14,911 bases of DNA, taken from assembly GCA_011322755.1 (NCBI GenBank), contig DRLZ01000307.1, positions 1 to 14,911 on the forward strand, read 5' to 3'. Shown here piece after piece: positions 6,889 through 13,996 of the stretch; positions within the stretch are counted from its first letter, which is position 1, and each line of letters begins with the position of its first letter. This stretch comes from Crenotrichaceae bacterium (GTDB lineage: Bacteria; Pseudomonadota; Gammaproteobacteria; Methylococcales; DRLZ01). The notes under the pieces are model-generated. The model was not told the origin of the DNA. It searched no databases and saw nothing but the letters and a program-made list of their open reading frames with translations. The position numbers and the translations under genes are program-made.

Positions 6889-7680
6889 ATGCAATCTGAA
6901 AAAAACAAAATTCTTCGAATTGCCCAGATTACAGACTCGCATCTGTTTGCCGATTCATCGCAAAAGCTAAATGGTCTGGATACGCTGAACTCACTACAGC
7001 AAGTCATGCAGGCCGTGCTTGATTCTCAACCAGAGCTCATTATTTTTTCAGGTGATCTGGTTGATAGACCAGAAGCTGCTGCGTATTTTGCAGTTAAATC
7101 AGTGCTTGATCTGTCAACAGTGCCCGTGTTTTGCTTGCCCGGGAATCATGATGATCCTGATTTGCTGAAGGAAACTCTGTCATCGGAAAAAATCCATAAT
7201 GATTTTTCGACGCTGGTTAACAATTGGCAGTTGCTATTTTTGAATAGCTATCAACCAAACACACATGCAGGGAAACTAGGTGATAACCAGTTACAGATGC
7301 TGGATAAGCATTTGCGCAAGCATTCAGAATATTCAGCCTTGATTTGCTTACATCATCCTCCAGTTCCTATTCATTCATCATGGATGGATGCCATGGGGCT
7401 GGAACAATCTGAGGAATTGTTTGCTGTAGTTGACCGGCATCCCCAGGTGAAAGCAGTGATCTGGGGACATATCCATCAACAATTCAATCAGACAAGAAAC
7501 GGTGTAAAACTGTTAGGAACACCTTCAACATGCGTACAATTCATGCCCGGTGCCAGTCAGTTTTGTCTGGATAACAAACCGCCCGGGTATCGTTGGCTGG
7601 AATTATACGAAAATGGTGCGATAACAACAGAAGTGATTTATCTTCCTGATTTTGATTGTCCCGGTAATGGATTAGCTTAG
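6889..7680 (+). CDS. cpdA: 3',5'-cyclic AMP phosphodiesterase CpdA
   Basis: Cytoplasmic class III cyclic-nucleotide phosphodiesterase that hydrolyses cAMP to AMP and so tunes CRP signalling. From the ATG at 6889 the protein has 263 residues, near the E. coli length of 275. The binuclear metal centre of calcineurin-like phosphoesterases is complete: Asp16 and His18 in QITDSHL, Asp56 in SGDLVD, Asn86-His87 in LPGNHDD, His156 in LHHPP, and His194/His196 in WGHIHQ. The frame remains open upstream to 6835, but the extra residues are not family-like, and GGGGTG just before 6889 can serve as the ribosome site. It is divergent from cysDN and separated by about 100 bases from the next gene. Substrate specificity for cAMP is inferred from overall similarity to CpdA, not tested. 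Confidence 0.9.
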   Translation: MQSEKNKILRIAQITDSHLFADSSQKLNGLDTLNSLQQVMQAVLDSQPELIIFSGDLVDRPEAAAYFAVKSVLDLSTVPVFCLPGNHDDPDLLKETLSSEKIHNDFSTLVNNWQLLFLNSYQPNTHAGKLGDNQLQMLDKHLRKHSEYSALICLHHPPVPIHSSWMDAMGLEQSEELFAVVDRHPQVKAVIWGHIHQQFNQTRNGVKLLGTPSTCVQFMPGASQFCLDNKPPGYRWLELYENGAITTEVIYLPDFDCPGNGLA

Positions 7681-7726
7681 GGGTTGCAATATCATGCCAC
7701 AACACTTGAACATTGAACCTGATCGC

Positions 7727-7756
7727 TTGTCTACTCTCCCTGATGTCTTCTGTAAT
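7727..7756 (+). promoter_or_regulatory. Candidate promoter upstream of the propeller-ABC module
   Basis: TTGTCT (7727-7732) and TGTAAT (7751-7756) are 18 bases apart, in the 102-base gap after cpdA. An AAGG ribosome-like site follows at 7767-7770. The match is four and five of six bases respectively. It would drive the beta-propeller gene and those coupled to it. Confidence 0.35.
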
Positions 7757-7782
7757 AGTTTAAAATAAGGGCTATACGATCA

Positions 7783-8754
7783 ATGCATACAACTTTCAGA
7801 TATGTTCAGCTGATACTCGTTTTTTTCTTTTTCAGCTTTGCAGCTGGCGCGGATACTGTCTATGTGACGATAGAAAAAGATAATGCATTAGCTGTTGTCG
7901 ACGGATTGAGTGGAGAACGTATCAAATCAATCAGTATCGGTCGTCGCCCACGGGGTATTGCCTTGAGTGCAGATGGCAAACTACTTTATGTTGCGGTGAG
8001 TGATGATGATCAAATCCAGGTCATTGATCGCGCAACATTAACAGTCAAGCAAGTATTGCCGTCGGGTGATGATCCTGAAACTTTCGCAGTCAGTCCCAGC
8101 TCAGGGTTGATGTATGTCTCAAATGAAGATGACAATCTGGTCACTGTGATTAATCTTGCCAAGGCTGAGGTTGTCAAGAAAATAGCAGTCGGGGTTGAGC
8201 CGGAAGGGATTGCTGTCAGCATGGACGGAAAGTGGGTGGCAAGCGCGTCAGAAACCACCAATATGGTTCACTGGATTGACACTGCGACGCATCAAATTGT
8301 TCATAATACGCTGGTTGATCCCAGACCTCGGGCGCTGCAGTTTACGGCGGATAGCCAGGAACTCTGGGTCAGTTCAGAAATAGGCGGCAGTGTCTCGGTT
8401 TTTGATGTTGGCACACAACAACTTAAACACAAAATCAGTTTTAAAATACCGGGTATTACACAAGAACAAATTCAGCCGGTCGGTGTGGTCATTGATGCCA
8501 CTCGACGTTGGGCTTATGTGGCACTGGGTCCTGCCAACAGAGTGGCAGTGATTGATGCACAAACTTATCAAGTCAAGGATTATCTGCTGGTCGGGCATCG
8601 TGTATGGAATATGGCTTTCTCACCTGATAACAAACGCCTGTACACCACCAATGGCGCCAGCCATGATATTTCTATCATTGATCTTGAGCAACACAAGGTT
8701 AGTCAATCAGTCGCAGTTGGCCGTTTTCCCTGGGGAGTGGTGTCTGCTCCGTGA
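7783..8754 (+). CDS. Exported seven-bladed YVTN/YncE-type beta-propeller protein (PQQ-catabolism associated)
   Basis: A 323-residue protein with a clear signal peptide: a short polar start, the hydrophobic run LILVFFFFSFAA, and probable cleavage near AGA-DT at residue 23. The mature part consists of about seven repeats of 42-45 residues with YVTN-family features, such as RPRGIALSADGKLLYVAV, EPEGIAVSMDGKWVAS and NMAFSPDNKRLYTTN. It should fold as a periplasmic beta-propeller. The overall look and its coupling to the next two genes match the propeller found beside PQQ-dependent alcohol catabolism clusters in methylotrophs and pseudomonads; its ligand is not known. It overlaps the following ABC ATPase gene by four bases (GTGA), which implies coupled translation. 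No PQQ dehydrogenase or PQQ biosynthesis gene is in this window. The propeller fold is secure; the PQQ association is recognition from memory. Confidence 0.88.
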   Translation: MHTTFRYVQLILVFFFFSFAAGADTVYVTIEKDNALAVVDGLSGERIKSISIGRRPRGIALSADGKLLYVAVSDDDQIQVIDRATLTVKQVLPSGDDPETFAVSPSSGLMYVSNEDDNLVTVINLAKAEVVKKIAVGVEPEGIAVSMDGKWVASASETTNMVHWIDTATHQIVHNTLVDPRPRALQFTADSQELWVSSEIGGSVSVFDVGTQQLKHKISFKIPGITQEQIQPVGVVIDATRRWAYVALGPANRVAVIDAQTYQVKDYLLVGHRVWNMAFSPDNKRLYTTNGASHDISIIDLEQHKVSQSVAVGRFPWGVVSAP

Positions 8755-9515
8755 GATCAAATGTGTCTGCTGTAGATAAACATCCGGGGTTGCGTGTGAC
8801 TCACCTGAGTTATGCGTATGCTAAAAAAACTGCTCTGGATAATGTCAGTTTTCAGGTTGATCGTGGTTCCTGTTCTATCCTGCTAGGACCTAACGGTGCG
8901 GGCAAGAGTACGTTATTCTCATTGGTTACTCGCTTGTATGTCGCTTCTGAGGGGACGATTGAAGTGAATGGAAAAAATCTAAGGCGCAGTACCTATAAGG
9001 CACTTGCTAAGCTGGGTGTTGTGTTTCAGCAAACAACCCTGGATATGGATATGACAGTTATTCAAAACCTGCGCTATCACTCTGCGTTGCATGGTTTGAG
9101 TCGCAAGCAAGCAAGGATACGTATCGAACAGGAATTGCTGCGTCAGAGGATGTTTGACCGACGTCATGAGAAAATTCGCCAGTTGAATGGTGGGCACCGT
9201 CGACGTGTCGAAATTGCTCGGGCTTTATTGCATCAGCCCTCTGTTTTGTTGCTTGATGAGCCTACAGTTGGGCTGGATATTGCCAGTCGACAGTCCATGG
9301 TTGAGCATATTCATCAGTTGGCGACACAGGATAATCTGGCCGTGTTATGGGCAACCCATTTAATCGATGAAGTTGATGACAGCGATCAGTTAATCGTGTT
9401 GCATCAGGGCAGGGTGCTCGCAGATGGCTGGGTAACTGAATTGCTCCATGATTACAACGCCGACAATGTCAGTGAACTGTTTCAGCAGTTGACGATGCTT
9501 GAACAGGCTGCTTGA
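8751..9515 (+). CDS. ABC transporter ATP-binding protein (PQQ-catabolism associated type)
   Basis: A 254-residue cytoplasmic ABC ATPase. It has Walker A GPNGAGKST at 46-54, a Q-loop FQQ near 92-94, the signature LNGGHRRRVEIARAL from 145, Walker B VLLLDEP at 165-171, a D-loop GLD and the switch histidine in WATHLIDEV. The signature has His149 where most ABC proteins have Gln; the GGHRRR form is, to my knowledge, typical of the PQQ-associated subfamily. Translation starts at a GTG (8751) overlapping the propeller stop codon, with a second GTG at 8763 as alternative. The permease gene begins two bases after this gene ends, so the three genes form one transcription and translation unit. With an ABC-2 permease it probably forms an exporter; the cargo is unknown. 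Confidence 0.92.
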   Translation: MRSNVSAVDKHPGLRVTHLSYAYAKKTALDNVSFQVDRGSCSILLGPNGAGKSTLFSLVTRLYVASEGTIEVNGKNLRRSTYKALAKLGVVFQQTTLDMDMTVIQNLRYHSALHGLSRKQARIRIEQELLRQRMFDRRHEKIRQLNGGHRRRVEIARALLHQPSVLLLDEPTVGLDIASRQSMVEHIHQLATQDNLAVLWATHLIDEVDDSDQLIVLHQGRVLADGWVTELLHDYNADNVSELFQQLTMLEQAA

Positions 9516-9516
9516 G

Positions 9517-10311
9517 ATGCTGCATTATTTTCGTGCGTTATATGGGATTGTGACCCGGGAGCTGTGGCGCTTTTTGAGTCAGCGTGGGCGTTTTCTCGCT
9601 GCTTTGGTTCGACCACTGGTTTGGTTGTTTATTTTTGCCGCGGGATTTCGTTCTGCTTTGGGTATTGCCATTATTCCGCCATATGACACCTATATTCCTT
9701 ACGAGGTTTATATTTCACCGGGTTTGATTGGCATGATTCAGTTGTTTAACGGCATGCAAAGTTCGCTGTCTATGGTTTATGATCGCGAAATGGGGAGTAT
9801 GCGTGTGTTACTGGTCACGCCTCTGCCGCGCTGGTTTTTACTGGTGTGTAAATTGCTGGCAAGTACAGCTGTTTCGATTATGCAGGTTTTTGTTTTTCTA
9901 TTGATTGCATGGTTTTATGACATTCAAGCGCCTCTACAAGGCTATCTGTGGATTTTGCCAGCGCTCCTGTTAAGCGGATTGATGCTGGGTGCGCTGGGGA
10001 TGTTGTTATCATCATTTGTTAATCAGCTTGAAAATTTTGCAGGGGTAATGAATTTCGTTATTTTTCCGATGTTTTTTCTTTCGTCTGCACTTTATCCTTT
10101 GTGGAAGATGCAGGAATCCAGTGAATTACTTTACACACTCGCGAAATATAATCCTTTTACCCAGGCAGTTGAGTTAATTCGTTTTGCGCTTTATGGCAAG
10201 ATCAACGATGATGCTTTACTCTTTACTGCTGTTTCCTTGGTGGTGTTTTTATTGCTGGCAATCTGGGGCTATAACCCGTCAAAAGGCTTGATGCCACGTA
10301 AACAAGGTTGA
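9517..10311 (+). CDS. ABC-2 type transporter permease (PQQ-catabolism associated type)
   Basis: A 264-residue inner-membrane protein with about six hydrophobic segments, including LVRPLVWLFIFAAGF, IMQVFVFLLIAWFY, LWILPALLLSGLMLGALGML, GVMNFVIFPMFFLSSALY and the C-terminal AVSLVVFLLLAIWG. The segment FVIFPMFFLSSALYPL is the usual ABC-2 motif found in exporters of drugs and polysaccharides and in relatives. I chose the ATG at 9517, one base after the ATPase stop, with ACAGG at 9503-9507 as a ribosome site. A TTG at 9499, overlapping the ATPase gene, is the upstream alternative. It is the membrane partner of the preceding ATPase. The downstream rfbB begins 32 bases later and may be read through. 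The transported compound cannot be told from the sequence. Confidence 0.9.
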   Translation: MLHYFRALYGIVTRELWRFLSQRGRFLAALVRPLVWLFIFAAGFRSALGIAIIPPYDTYIPYEVYISPGLIGMIQLFNGMQSSLSMVYDREMGSMRVLLVTPLPRWFLLVCKLLASTAVSIMQVFVFLLIAWFYDIQAPLQGYLWILPALLLSGLMLGALGMLLSSFVNQLENFAGVMNFVIFPMFFLSSALYPLWKMQESSELLYTLAKYNPFTQAVELIRFALYGKINDDALLFTAVSLVVFLLLAIWGYNPSKGLMPRKQG

Positions 10312-10343
10312 TTAAACTGGTGACTGACTAGAAGAATGACAAC

Positions 10344-11423
10344 ATGACTACAAATGAAGACAATACCAAATCAACGATTCTGGTTACTGGAGGCGCTGGT
10401 TTTATTGGCGGTAACTTTGTGTTACGCCAGATTCAACGTGGGGATACCTGCGTGGTTAATCTTGATGCACTGACATATGCTGGACATTTGGCAACGCTGG
10501 AGTCGATCCAGAATAACCCGGATCATCACTTTGTATTGGGTTCAATCAGTGATAGTAAACTGGTTGATTATCTACTTGAAACCCACGATCCGATGGCGAT
10601 TGTCAACTTTGCTGCTGAGAGTCATGTTGATCGCTCAATTGACAACCCAAATGCATTTCTGAAGACGAATGTCGAAGGTACGTTTGAATTACTGGAGAGT
10701 ACACGGAACTACTGGAATAAATTGCCTTCTGATCGACAACAACAATTTCGTTTTCTTCATGTCAGTACGGATGAAGTCTATGGATCACTTGGCAAGACAG
10801 GGAAATTTACCGAGAACAACCAGTATCGACCCAACTCACCGTATTCTGCATCAAAAGCAGCGGCAGATCACTTTGTTCGTTGTTATTTCAAAACCTATGG
10901 ACTGCCAACGCTGACAACCAATTGTTCAAACAATTATGGCTACTATCAGTTTCCTGAAAAACTGATTCCGCTGATGATTCAGCGAGCGCGTAACGGACAA
11001 TCACTTCCTATTTACGGTAAAGGTGATAATGTGCGTGACTGGTTGTTCGTCGAAGACCATTGTGAAGCTCTGGAGACTGTTTTGAATCAGGGTAAGCCTG
11101 GACAGGTTTACAATGTTGGCGGTAATAATGAAATGAGTAATCTGGAATTGGTGAAGATTTTATGTGGCTTACTGGATGAAATGTTACCTGACTCACCGCA
11201 TTGTCCTCATCATCAATTAATTGAATTTGTAACTGACCGTCCGGGACATGACATGCGCTATGCAATTGACGCATCAAAAATCAGCAATGAGCTGAATTGG
11301 CAGCCAAAGCACAATTTTCAACAAGGCTTGCGGAAAACTGTCCGCTGGTATCTGGATCATCAATCCTGGTGTGAAACAGTGTTGGCTGATGAATATGCTG
11401 GTGAACGATTGGGGGTTGTTTAG
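10344..11423 (+). CDS. rfbB: dTDP-glucose 4,6-dehydratase RfbB/RmlB
   Basis: NAD-dependent extended short-chain dehydrogenase that converts dTDP-glucose to dTDP-4-keto-6-deoxyglucose, step two of dTDP-L-rhamnose synthesis. The 359-residue length is typical. The NAD-binding motif GGAGFIG is at 16-22, the catalytic TDE triad at 142-144 (STDEVYG), and the YxxxK pair is Tyr167 and Lys171 in SPYSASKAAADHF. Substrate-binding segments NYGxYQFPEKLIPL, GDNVRDWLFVEDHC and VTDRPGHDMRYAID are present. Residue 200 is Tyr in NNYGYYQFPEK, where most family members have Pro (NNYGPYQFPEK). An AGAAGAA ribosome site precedes the ATG. It is first in the rfbB-A-C-D cluster and lies 32 bases behind the ABC permease. 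Assignment is secure. Confidence 0.97.
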   Translation: MTTNEDNTKSTILVTGGAGFIGGNFVLRQIQRGDTCVVNLDALTYAGHLATLESIQNNPDHHFVLGSISDSKLVDYLLETHDPMAIVNFAAESHVDRSIDNPNAFLKTNVEGTFELLESTRNYWNKLPSDRQQQFRFLHVSTDEVYGSLGKTGKFTENNQYRPNSPYSASKAAADHFVRCYFKTYGLPTLTTNCSNNYGYYQFPEKLIPLMIQRARNGQSLPIYGKGDNVRDWLFVEDHCEALETVLNQGKPGQVYNVGGNNEMSNLELVKILCGLLDEMLPDSPHCPHHQLIEFVTDRPGHDMRYAIDASKISNELNWQPKHNFQQGLRKTVRWYLDHQSWCETVLADEYAGERLGVV

Positions 11424-11498
11424 GGGTGAATCATGCACACATTCCAGCCATGAGCATTGTGTTATGTCTAAATGGGTTATTGTTGATTGGTCTAAAAC

Positions 11499-12383
11499 AT
11501 GCAGCGTAAAGGTATTTTATTAGCTGGCGGCTCGGGCACACGACTTCATCCGCTCACTCAATCAATCAGCAAGCAACTGCTACCTGTGTTCGACAAGCCC
11601 ATGGTGTATTACCCGCTTTGTGTTCTGATGTTAGCGGATATTCGAGAAATTTTGCTGATTACTACGCCACATGATCAACCACTGTTTAAAAACCTGCTTG
11701 GTAATGGCAGCCAGTGGGGGATTGAAATCAATTATGCTGTTCAGCCCGAGCCGAATGGTTTGGCAGAAGCGTTTATTATTGGCAAGAATTTTGTTGCAGA
11801 TCATCCCAGCTGTCTGGTTCTGGGCGATAATATTTACTATGGACATGGTTTCCAGCAGTCTCTGCAACGTGCAGATCAGCAGGATCAAGGTGCGACTGTA
11901 TTTGGCTATTGGGTGAATGATCCTGAGCGATATGGTGTTGTTGAATTTGATTCAGAAGGTAAGGCGATTGGAGTTGAGGAAAAACCTGATCAACCTAAAT
12001 CGAACTATGCGATCACAGGGTTGTATTTTTACGATCAGCAAGTAACCGAAATGGTTGCCAGTTTAAAGCCTTCTTCCCGGGGAGAGCTTGAAATTACAGA
12101 TTTGAATCGATTGTATCTACACCAGAATCAACTCCAGGTAGAGCGCCTGGGTCGAGGTATTGCCTGGCTGGATACAGGGACACATGGCTCACTGATGCAG
12201 GCATCGAATTTTATCCAGACGATTGAAGAGCGACAAGGCCTGAAAGTCTGTTGTCCGGAAGAAATAGCCTATGCTGCCGGCTGGATTACCGCGGATCAAC
12301 TAGAGCAAATCGCTGCTCAGTTGTGTAAAAATCAGTATGGGCAATATTTGTATCAGATTTTGAAATTAGGACGTCCAGTATGA
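11499..12383 (+). CDS. rfbA: Glucose-1-phosphate thymidylyltransferase RfbA/RmlA
   Basis: Nucleotidyltransferase that joins glucose-1-phosphate and dTTP to make dTDP-glucose, the first step of the rhamnose pathway and its feedback-controlled point. The protein has 294 residues, the usual length. The nucleotide-binding signature GGSGTRLHPLT starts at residue 10 and Lys25 follows in SKQLLPVFDKPMVYYPL. LVLGDNIYYGHGF carries the metal-binding Asp, and VEEKPDQPKSNYAITGLYFYD and RGELEITDLNRLYL are family hallmarks. The start lies 75 bases after rfbB with no obvious ribosome site. A 19-residue hydrophobic frame (11450-11509) overlaps the start and may or may not matter. The stop codon overlaps the rfbC start (ATGA), so the two are coupled. 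Confidence 0.97.
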   Translation: MQRKGILLAGGSGTRLHPLTQSISKQLLPVFDKPMVYYPLCVLMLADIREILLITTPHDQPLFKNLLGNGSQWGIEINYAVQPEPNGLAEAFIIGKNFVADHPSCLVLGDNIYYGHGFQQSLQRADQQDQGATVFGYWVNDPERYGVVEFDSEGKAIGVEEKPDQPKSNYAITGLYFYDQQVTEMVASLKPSSRGELEITDLNRLYLHQNQLQVERLGRGIAWLDTGTHGSLMQASNFIQTIEERQGLKVCCPEEIAYAAGWITADQLEQIAAQLCKNQYGQYLYQILKLGRPV

Positions 12384-12934
12384 AAATAACGGAGACAGCA
12401 TTGCCAGAGGTCATGCTGATTGAAACAGATTGTTATCTTGATGAACGTGGTTATTTCAGGGAAACATGGAATCGACTCCGATACCTTGAGCAAGGATTTC
12501 AGGAGGAATTTGTACAGGATAACCTGTCATTTTCCAAAGCAAACGTATTGCGTGGTTTGCATTTTCAAAACCCGCAAGGGCAAGGCAAACTGGTTTCTGT
12601 TGTTGATGGCGAGATTTTTGATGTCGCAGTTGATATTCGTCCGGATTCACCACATTACAAACGCTGGGTTGGAGTTAATCTGAGTAGTGATAATCATCAT
12701 CAACTGTATATCCCCGCTGGATTTGCGCATGGGTTTTGTGTGTTAAGCGAATCTGCCTATGTGAGTTACAAGTGCACAACGCATTACTCAGCGTTAGCAG
12801 AATATTGTATCCGCTGGAATGACCCGCAACTGGCGATCGACTGGCCGGTTGCCAGTCCGATATTGTCAGACAAGGATGCAAATGGCTATTTGCTCGACAG
12901 TTTGCCAGAGGATGCCGTTCCATTATGCAATTAA
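12380..12934 (+). CDS. rfbC: dTDP-4-dehydrorhamnose 3,5-epimerase RfbC/RmlC
   Basis: Cofactor-independent cupin epimerase that inverts carbons 3 and 5 of dTDP-4-keto-6-deoxyglucose, step three of the rhamnose pathway. The 184-residue length is normal. Key family parts are YFRETWN (25-31), the catalytic His61 in VLRGLHFQ, Lys70 in the substrate site, YIPAGFAHGF (110-119) and the presumed catalytic Tyr130 in YVSYKCTTHY. The C-terminal IRWNDPQLAIDWP is the usual RmlC ending. The start overlaps the rfbA stop by four bases and has an AGGA site at 12368-12371 inside rfbA. It acts on the RfbB product and hands it to RfbD. Confidence 0.97.
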   Translation: MKITETALPEVMLIETDCYLDERGYFRETWNRLRYLEQGFQEEFVQDNLSFSKANVLRGLHFQNPQGQGKLVSVVDGEIFDVAVDIRPDSPHYKRWVGVNLSSDNHHQLYIPAGFAHGFCVLSESAYVSYKCTTHYSALAEYCIRWNDPQLAIDWPVASPILSDKDANGYLLDSLPEDAVPLCN

Positions 12935-12968
12935 GTGTGTCAATCACAACAAGAAGAAATATTAGTTA

Positions 12969-13898
12969 ATGAACAAAGGAAATTTACTGCGTATCTTGTT
13001 GATTGGTCACAATGGACAAGTGGGTTGGCAGCTACAGCGAACACTGGCATGTTTAGGTGTTGTGATTGTTGTTGATCGCTCTTCAACACGAGTAACGCTT
13101 GATTTGCGTGATGAATCTTCAATTCGATCGACAGTGAAAGCTATAAAACCCGACTTGATCGTCAACGCAGCTGCCTATACTGCTGTTGATAGGGCGGAGA
13201 CAGATGTGAAAACTGCTGAAGCTGTCAATGCACTCGCACCAGGCATACTTGCACAGTCTGCAGCTGAGTGTGGTGCAGCTTTAGTTCATTACTCCACCGA
13301 TTATGTCTTTCCAGGCAACGCCAGTCAGCCCTATCTAGAAGACGATCAGAAAGGTCCGATCAATGTTTATGGTGAGACCAAACTGAGAGGAGAGCAAGCA
13401 ATCCAGGAAGTCGATATTCCTCATCTTATCTTACGTACTTCCTGGGTTTACGGTGGACGCGGGAAAAACTTTTTATTGACAATGTTACGTTTGATGAAAG
13501 AGCGAGACGCGTTTGGTATCGTTGATGATCAAGTGGGTTCACCAACGCCTGCCCGACAAATTGCAGAAGCAACAGCGCTGATGGTCGCAAAATCAGTCTC
13601 AAATCATGAGTTGCAATTTCCTCATGCAGGTGTTTTTCATTTAACCAGTTCTGGTGAGACAACCTGGTATGGTTTTGCCAGGAAAATACAGGAGCTTGGA
13701 ATACGTCGCGGATTACTGTCTCCAGATTGTGCATCCTTGTCTGCAATTGAGAGTGATGCTTTTCGAACCGATGCAGTGCGTCCACAGTATTCAGTGTTAA
13801 ATAACGACAAACTCTATCAGAGGTTTGGATTACAGTTACCTGGATGGAGTCAAAGTCTAGAGCTCTGTTTGAATTCAATGGTGACAACACGTTTGTAA
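12969..13898 (+). CDS. rfbD: dTDP-4-dehydrorhamnose reductase RfbD/RmlD
   Basis: NAD(P)H-dependent reductase that finishes dTDP-L-rhamnose, the activated donor for rhamnosyltransferases. The 309-residue protein has the Rossmann motif GHNGQVG at 13-19, STDYVF at 109-114 and the catalytic Tyr134/Lys138 pair in VYGETKLRGE. RTSWVYGGRGKNFLLTML, and the VDDQVGSPTPA segment involved in nucleotide-sugar binding, are typical. It begins 34 bases after rfbC, with a purine-rich AAGAAGAAA site (12951-12959). This completes all four pathway enzymes in the window. The glycosyltransferases that use the product are not in view. Confidence 0.97.
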   Translation: MNKGNLLRILLIGHNGQVGWQLQRTLACLGVVIVVDRSSTRVTLDLRDESSIRSTVKAIKPDLIVNAAAYTAVDRAETDVKTAEAVNALAPGILAQSAAECGAALVHYSTDYVFPGNASQPYLEDDQKGPINVYGETKLRGEQAIQEVDIPHLILRTSWVYGGRGKNFLLTMLRLMKERDAFGIVDDQVGSPTPARQIAEATALMVAKSVSNHELQFPHAGVFHLTSSGETTWYGFARKIQELGIRRGLLSPDCASLSAIESDAFRTDAVRPQYSVLNNDKLYQRFGLQLPGWSQSLELCLNSMVTTRL

Positions 13899-13913
13899 GT
13901 GCTTCATCTTACA
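13894..13913. repeat. Short inverted repeat overlapping the rfbD stop codon
   Basis: TGTAAG (13894-13899) and CTTACA (13908-13913) are exact inverted repeats around an 8-base loop, including the TAA stop. The stem is AT-rich and no T-run follows, so it is a poor terminator; it may be chance. The remaining 83 bases to the next gene hold no strong signal. Confidence 0.25.
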
Positions 13914-13996
13914 TTAATGCGAGCCACGCAACTGGATGCTGTATTATGAAGATAATGACTGATTGATCATAAGTCTGATATAACCGATGTTACATT

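Noticed and set aside
8751..10311. Wzm/Wzt O-antigen exporter next to the rhamnose genes
   Set aside because: The ATPase is short (254 residues), lacks the C-terminal extension of many Wzt proteins, has the GGHRRR signature and is coupled to a propeller gene, all pointing to the PQQ-associated type instead.
11450..11509. A 19-residue hydrophobic frame starting MSIVLCLNG that overlaps the rfbA start by 11 bases
   Set aside because: It could be a coupled leader peptide, but it has no ribosome site and the length is easily reached by chance.
13426..13890. A 154-codon minus-strand frame opposite rfbD
   Set aside because: It is antisense to a clear RfbD reading frame with all catalytic motifs; no support of its own.
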